A stretch of DNA of 5,700 bases from Candidatus Bathyarchaeota archaeon. GTDB lineage: Archaea > Thermoproteota > Bathyarchaeia > Bathyarchaeales > Bathyarchaeaceae. Where the stretch lies: NCBI GenBank assembly GCA_003662715.1, contig QMYO01000127.1, forward strand, positions 1-5,700. Reading direction: 5' to 3'. Every line of letters begins with the position of its first letter. Within the stretch, counting starts at the first letter, position 1. Under the pieces are notes generated by a model. The model saw only the letters and a program-made list of their open reading frames with translations, was not told where the DNA came from and made no database searches. This document shows, piece after piece, positions 4,966 to 5,700 of the stretch. The position numbers were made by a program, and so were the translations under genes.

Positions 4966-5700
4966 TTATTGAATGCCACCAGCAGATTTGATTAATGCTG
5001 ATGTCACAAGGTTGAGTTCGTTTTCGGTTAGTAGGGGAGAGTTTGAAATGTAGAATCCTTTCTGATGAGCGTTTCTAGCAACATGCAATTCGTTAAGGTT
5101 ATATCCGTATTTTTGGTATGGTGGTTGTTCGGGAATAAATGATAATAATGGTCTGGTTTCGATTCCTTCCTGCTTTAGGTGTTCCATGATTTTTTCTTTT
5201 CCCTTCTTTGCAAGGATGTGGCAAACGTAGTACACGTTAAAGGCGTAATCCAGTTCTATAGGCAACTTTAGATTTGAGCTGTTGAGCTTACTTTTTAGAT
5301 ATTTGATATTGGCGCGTTTCCTCTCAATATAGTTATCAAGTTTTCGCAGCTGCACCAAACCTATTGCAGCATGAATGTCCGACAACTTATAGTTATAGCC
5401 TAAAACCGGATGATGGAACTTTTCCTGCTTTGTCATTCCGAAACTTCGTAGCAACCGCATTTTTTCAGCCAGTTCCTCATCGTTTGTTAGCGCCATGCCA
5501 CCTTCCACGGTAGTGATGAGTTTGTCAGCGTAAAAGCTGAAACAAGAAATGTGACCAAATGAGCCCACCTTTTTTCCTTTGTATCTCGCTCCATGGGCCT
5601 GAGCTGCATCCTCAATTATGTACAAGCCATATTTTTCAGCTATCTCCATCAACGGGTCTAAATCAACGGGATGGCCAAACACATGCACAGGAAGGATGGC
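4966..5700 (-). CDS. DegT/DnrJ/EryC1/StrS-family sugar aminotransferase (partial, N-terminus beyond right edge)
   Basis: Here 244 C-terminal residues of a second PLP-dependent sugar aminotransferase are visible; roughly 130 N-terminal residues lie past the right edge. The GTG at 5688 is an internal Val and not the start, because the frame continues to the edge as AILPVHVFGHPVD, a normal mid-domain segment. Visible landmarks, numbered from the edge: IEDAAQAHG with Asp31, FSFYADK with the Schiff-base Lys60, TTVEGGM (63-69), LRSFGM, and HPVLGYNYKLSDIHAAIGLVQL of the small domain. This later stretch resembles perosamine-synthetase-type enzymes, which aminate the 4-keto group of a 6-deoxyhexose nucleotide, but the substrate is unproven. 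It is clearly related to, but different from, the aminotransferase at the left edge (ADK versus GNK around the lysine). It abuts the archaeosortase gene without a gap and ends in TAA. Confidence 0.93.
   Translation of the reverse strand, partial: AILPVHVFGHPVDLDPLMEIAEKYGLYIIEDAAQAHGARYKGKKVGSFGHISCFSFYADKLITTVEGGMALTNDEELAEKMRLLRSFGMTKQEKFHHPVLGYNYKLSDIHAAIGLVQLRKLDNYIERKRANIKYLKSKLNSSNLKLPIELDYAFNVYYVCHILAKKGKEKIMEHLKQEGIETRPLLSFIPEQPPYQKYGYNLNELHVARNAHQKGFYISNSPLLTENELNLVTSALIKSAGGIQ

Overview
This window looks like a stretch of archaeal chromosome from a surface-glycan (protein glycosylation or exopolysaccharide) locus. The archaeal reading rests on several signs. There is an archaeosortase-family membrane enzyme and a VapBC pair behind a TATA-type promoter. 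Shine-Dalgarno sites are of GGTGA/GAGGT type, two genes start with TTG, and the sugar enzymes have archaeal-style sequences. The overall flavour suggests a Thermoproteota/Bathyarchaeia-like lineage, but that is an impression and not a placement.

Layout, left to right. (i) Positions 1-3067 hold a tightly packed minus-strand operon, read right to left: a small basic helical protein of unknown function (3067-2705), an NAD-dependent sugar epimerase/dehydratase (2708-1770), a dolichol-phosphate-mannose-synthase-like GT2 glycosyltransferase (1773-1060), a three-helix DUF2304 membrane protein (about 1049-663), and a DegT/DnrJ/EryC1-type PLP sugar aminotransferase that starts with TTG at 653 and runs off the left edge. 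Two junctions are ATGA overlaps. (ii) Positions 3068-3398 are a divergent intergenic region with candidate promoters and one doubtful 44-codon ORF. (iii) Positions 3399-4039 on the plus strand encode a VapB-type ribbon-helix-helix antitoxin and a VapC-type PIN toxin, overlapping by four bases. (iv) Positions 5700-4087 on the minus strand hold the end of a second operon: the C-terminal two thirds of another DegT-family aminotransferase, followed with no gap by an archaeosortase/exosortase-family protein.

Working model (inference): the epimerase/dehydratase and the two aminotransferases make amino- or deoxy-sugar nucleotides. The GT2 enzyme, helped by the DUF2304 membrane protein, moves sugar to a lipid carrier or acceptor at the membrane. 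The archaeosortase processes the C-terminal anchor of surface proteins that may carry the glycan. The toxin-antitoxin pair has no evident role in this pathway and looks inserted between the two operons.

The most notable oddity is the DUF2304 gene. Its conserved reading frame has no usable start codon: the well-placed ATG at 1049 is followed at once by an in-frame TGA. No RNA genes, CRISPR arrays, insertion sequences or convincing terminators were seen.
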